The translations under genes and the position numbers were made by a program. Below, one piece after another: positions 62,331 to 64,000 of a stretch of DNA of 64,000 nt; positions within the stretch are counted from its first letter, which is position 1; every line of letters begins with the position of its first letter. The notes under the pieces were generated by a model, which was given only the letters and a program-made list of their open reading frames with translations, made no database searches and was not told the DNA's origin. This stretch comes from Microbacterium sp. Root166 (GTDB lineage: Bacteria > Actinomycetota > Actinomycetes > Actinomycetales > Microbacteriaceae): assembly GCF_001427145.1 (NCBI RefSeq), contig NZ_LMGL01000001.1:1565241-1629240 (forward strand), given 5' to 3'.

Positions 62331-63266
62331 ATGGCTCGCAAATGGAGCAGATACCCGAAGCGAACGTTCTACGCGTTCGTCTCACCCTGGGTGATTGGAT
62401 TCCTGCTGCTCACCGCAGCACCCATGGTGTACGGCTTCGTTGTGAGCCTGACCAACTTCGATGGCAGCTCACCCAAGTTCAAGTGGGTGGGACTGCGCAA
62501 TTACGTCGAACTCTTCTCCGACGGCGACATGTGGGCGGCACTGGTGAGGACACTCGCTTTCACCGCGATTGTCGTGCCGCTCACTGTCGGCGGATCACTG
62601 TGGCTCGCAACAATCATCAACCGGCGACTGAGGGCAGTGGGGCTATGGCGCACCGTCTTCTTCTTGCCCTCAGTCGTTCCGGTGGTCGCCATGGCCATCA
62701 TGTGGAAGCTGGTCCTCAATAAAGACTCCGGCATCCTCAACGCCGCCCTCGGGGTGGTCGGTATTCCGCCCGTCGAGTGGCTTATCGACCCGACCGTCTT
62801 CTACTCCCTCATCATCCTGATGCTGTGGGGCCTTGGCGGCGGCATGATCATCATGCTCGCGGCGCTCCAGGGGGTCCCCGTCGAGTTGGAGGAGGCGGCC
62901 ACCGTAGACGGCGCGAACAAGTGGACAGTATTCCGCCACGTCACCATCCCTATGATCTCGCCCATCCTGTTCTTCCAGGTGGTGACCGGAGTCATAGCGG
63001 CATTGCAGATCTTCATCCAGCCGATGCTCCTCACCAACTCCGCCGGAATCTCGACGGTCGGCGGAGTGCCGGAGAGCACCACGCTCTACATGGTGCAGGT
63101 CTACCAAGAGTTCTTCCTCAGTAACCGGTTCGGCTACGGCTCCGCGATGCTCTGGGTGTTCTTCATCATCATCCTCGGGCTGACCTTCGTTCTTCTGCGA
63201 TCGAGTCGGTCCTGGGTCTACTACGAGGTCGATACCGAAGCCGAGCGCGAGGGAGCAGAGCGATGA
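62331..63266 (+). CDS. Carbohydrate ABC transporter permease 1
   Basis: 311 residues, six helices. The EAA loop that docks the ATPase is GVPVELEEAATVDGANKWTVFRHVTIP near residue 190, typical of MalF/UgpA-type permeases; YAFVSPWVIGFLLLTAAPMVYGF opens helix 1. It overlaps permease 2 by 4 bp and follows the binding-protein gene by 14 bp. Confidence 0.93.
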   Translation: MARKWSRYPKRTFYAFVSPWVIGFLLLTAAPMVYGFVVSLTNFDGSSPKFKWVGLRNYVELFSDGDMWAALVRTLAFTAIVVPLTVGGSLWLATIINRRLRAVGLWRTVFFLPSVVPVVAMAIMWKLVLNKDSGILNAALGVVGIPPVEWLIDPTVFYSLIILMLWGLGGGMIIMLAALQGVPVELEEAATVDGANKWTVFRHVTIPMISPILFFQVVTGVIAALQIFIQPMLLTNSAGISTVGGVPESTTLYMVQVYQEFFLSNRFGYGSAMLWVFFIIILGLTFVLLRSSRSWVYYEVDTEAEREGAER

Positions 63267-64000
63267 CTGTAACCGACACCCCGATCCCCGCAACGGAAAC
63301 CGCTGCGCTCGTCACGCCCTCGACGCGCAGGTTAAAAGGGCGGAACAAGTCAAAGAAGCGGCCCGGCGCAGGGACCTACATCCTGATCCTTCTGTTGACC
63401 GTCTTCTTCATCGGCCCGTTCATATGGCTGGTGCTGGCGGCCCTGAAGACGCCTGCTGAGTGGGCTTCGCTACCCATCCAGATCCTTCCTGAGGTGCCAC
63501 AATGGAACAACTTCGTTCGCGCCCTCGGTGACATCAACTTCCTCGGCTACGCCGGCAACTCCTTGTTCCTGGCGACGACCTACTCCGTGCTCATCACCTT
63601 GTCGAGTGCCTGCGTCGGATTCGGGTTCGCGCGGTTGCGCGCTCCCGGAAAGAACACGCTGTTCATCGTCGTACTGGCGACCATGATGATCCCGCAGATC
63701 CTGACACTGCTGCCGACGTACGTGCTGTTCTCTCGCATCGGTCTGGTGAACACCTACTGGCCCTGGGTCCTCTGGGGACTCGCTGGCTCGCCCTACATGA
63801 TCTTCCTGTTCCGCCAGTTCTTCTCCTCGCTGCCGAAGGAACTGGAGGATGCGGCAATCATCGACGGAGCTGGATGGTTGCGGATTTTCACTACGATCTT
63901 CCTGCCGTTGTCGCGACCGGTACTCATCACGTCGTTCCTGCTGATGTTCACCTGGACATGGGGCGACTACATCGCCCCGGCGTTGCTGTTGGATCTGGAC
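63263..64000 (+). CDS. Carbohydrate ABC transporter permease 2 (3' end outside window)
   Basis: 246 residues visible. A 35-residue Lys/Arg-rich cytoplasmic lead, then helices starting TYILILLLTVFFIGPFIWLVLAALKTP, NSLFLATTYSVLITLSSACVGFGFARL, and the EAA loop LPKELEDAAIIDGAGWLRIFTTIFLPLSRP. MalG/UgpE type. No ATPase gene is visible; it may lie beyond the window or be shared, as MsiK-type ATPases are. Confidence 0.92.
   Translation, partial: MTVTDTPIPATETAALVTPSTRRLKGRNKSKKRPGAGTYILILLLTVFFIGPFIWLVLAALKTPAEWASLPIQILPEVPQWNNFVRALGDINFLGYAGNSLFLATTYSVLITLSSACVGFGFARLRAPGKNTLFIVVLATMMIPQILTLLPTYVLFSRIGLVNTYWPWVLWGLAGSPYMIFLFRQFFSSLPKELEDAAIIDGAGWLRIFTTIFLPLSRPVLITSFLLMFTWTWGDYIAPALLLDLD

Overview
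The window is a 64 kb piece of high-GC actinobacterial chromosome. It looks like a member of the Microbacteriaceae, most probably Microbacterium or a close relative: GC-rich third positions, many GTG/TTG starts, a heptamer GGATGCC/GGCATCC scattered through genes on both strands, and an actinobacterial gene set (GuaB3, DUF3817, RskA-type anti-sigma, CsoR, ClgR-like regulator). The assignment rests on style and gene content; there is no rRNA in the window, and I found no tRNA gene.

Layout. 1-4.4 kb: end of tsaE, then tsaB-rimI-tsaD (tRNA t6A synthesis and S18 acetylation), a small membrane protein and a convergent methyltransferase. 4.4-10.4 kb: groES under two CIRCE operators, rarD, a copper operon copZ-copA-csoR with CsoR-type operators, and a branched-chain amino-acid binding lipoprotein. 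10.5-14.7 kb: the matching livH-livM-livG-livF genes in convergent orientation; livH carries an extra extracytoplasmic domain. 14.9-28.4 kb: guanine nucleotide genes (guaB, guaB3, guaA) mixed with a TMEM175-like channel, a TetR/MFS divergent pair, an ABC-F protein, SURF1, DUF3817 and a glycosyltransferase. A 1.3 kb cassette with a frameshifted AbiEi/DUF559-like gene is inserted behind SURF1 between 54-bp direct repeats. 28.5-34.2 kb: two adjacent ClpP genes, the second without the catalytic serine; an MBL hydrolase/TetR pair; a stand-alone LigD primase-polymerase; a ClgR-like regulator; a YccA/Bax1 membrane protein. 34.3-41.5 kb: glycerophosphodiesterase, ABC-2 exporter, EamA transporter facing a MocR regulator, an SRPBCC/ArsR pair and DUF72. 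41.6-46.6 kb: a three-gene operon joining a ketosynthase III, a haem-oxygenase-fold diiron oxidase and an unknown protein, then an ECF sigma/anti-sigma pair. 46.6-57 kb: small proteins, a flavin monooxygenase, an MBL enzyme, patatin, and a signalling cluster in which an RsbQ-like hydrolase overlaps a PAS-GAF-GGDEF cyclase and faces an EAL phosphodiesterase; then an MFS exporter.

At about 57 kb the character changes. A homocysteine methyltransferase remnant, an IS110-type transposase fragment and gene-poor DNA lead into an ABC exporter, a TetR regulator and a carbohydrate ABC importer running off the end. GGATGCC becomes rare here, which suggests an acquired or rearranged segment.

Two themes recur. 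First, about twenty genes start 6-7 nt after a TANNNT hexamer with no ribosome binding site, the layout expected of leaderless mRNAs. Second, several intergenic spaces hold long palindromes; two are copies of the same 53-bp element, 27 kb apart, and two others form a related tandem pair.
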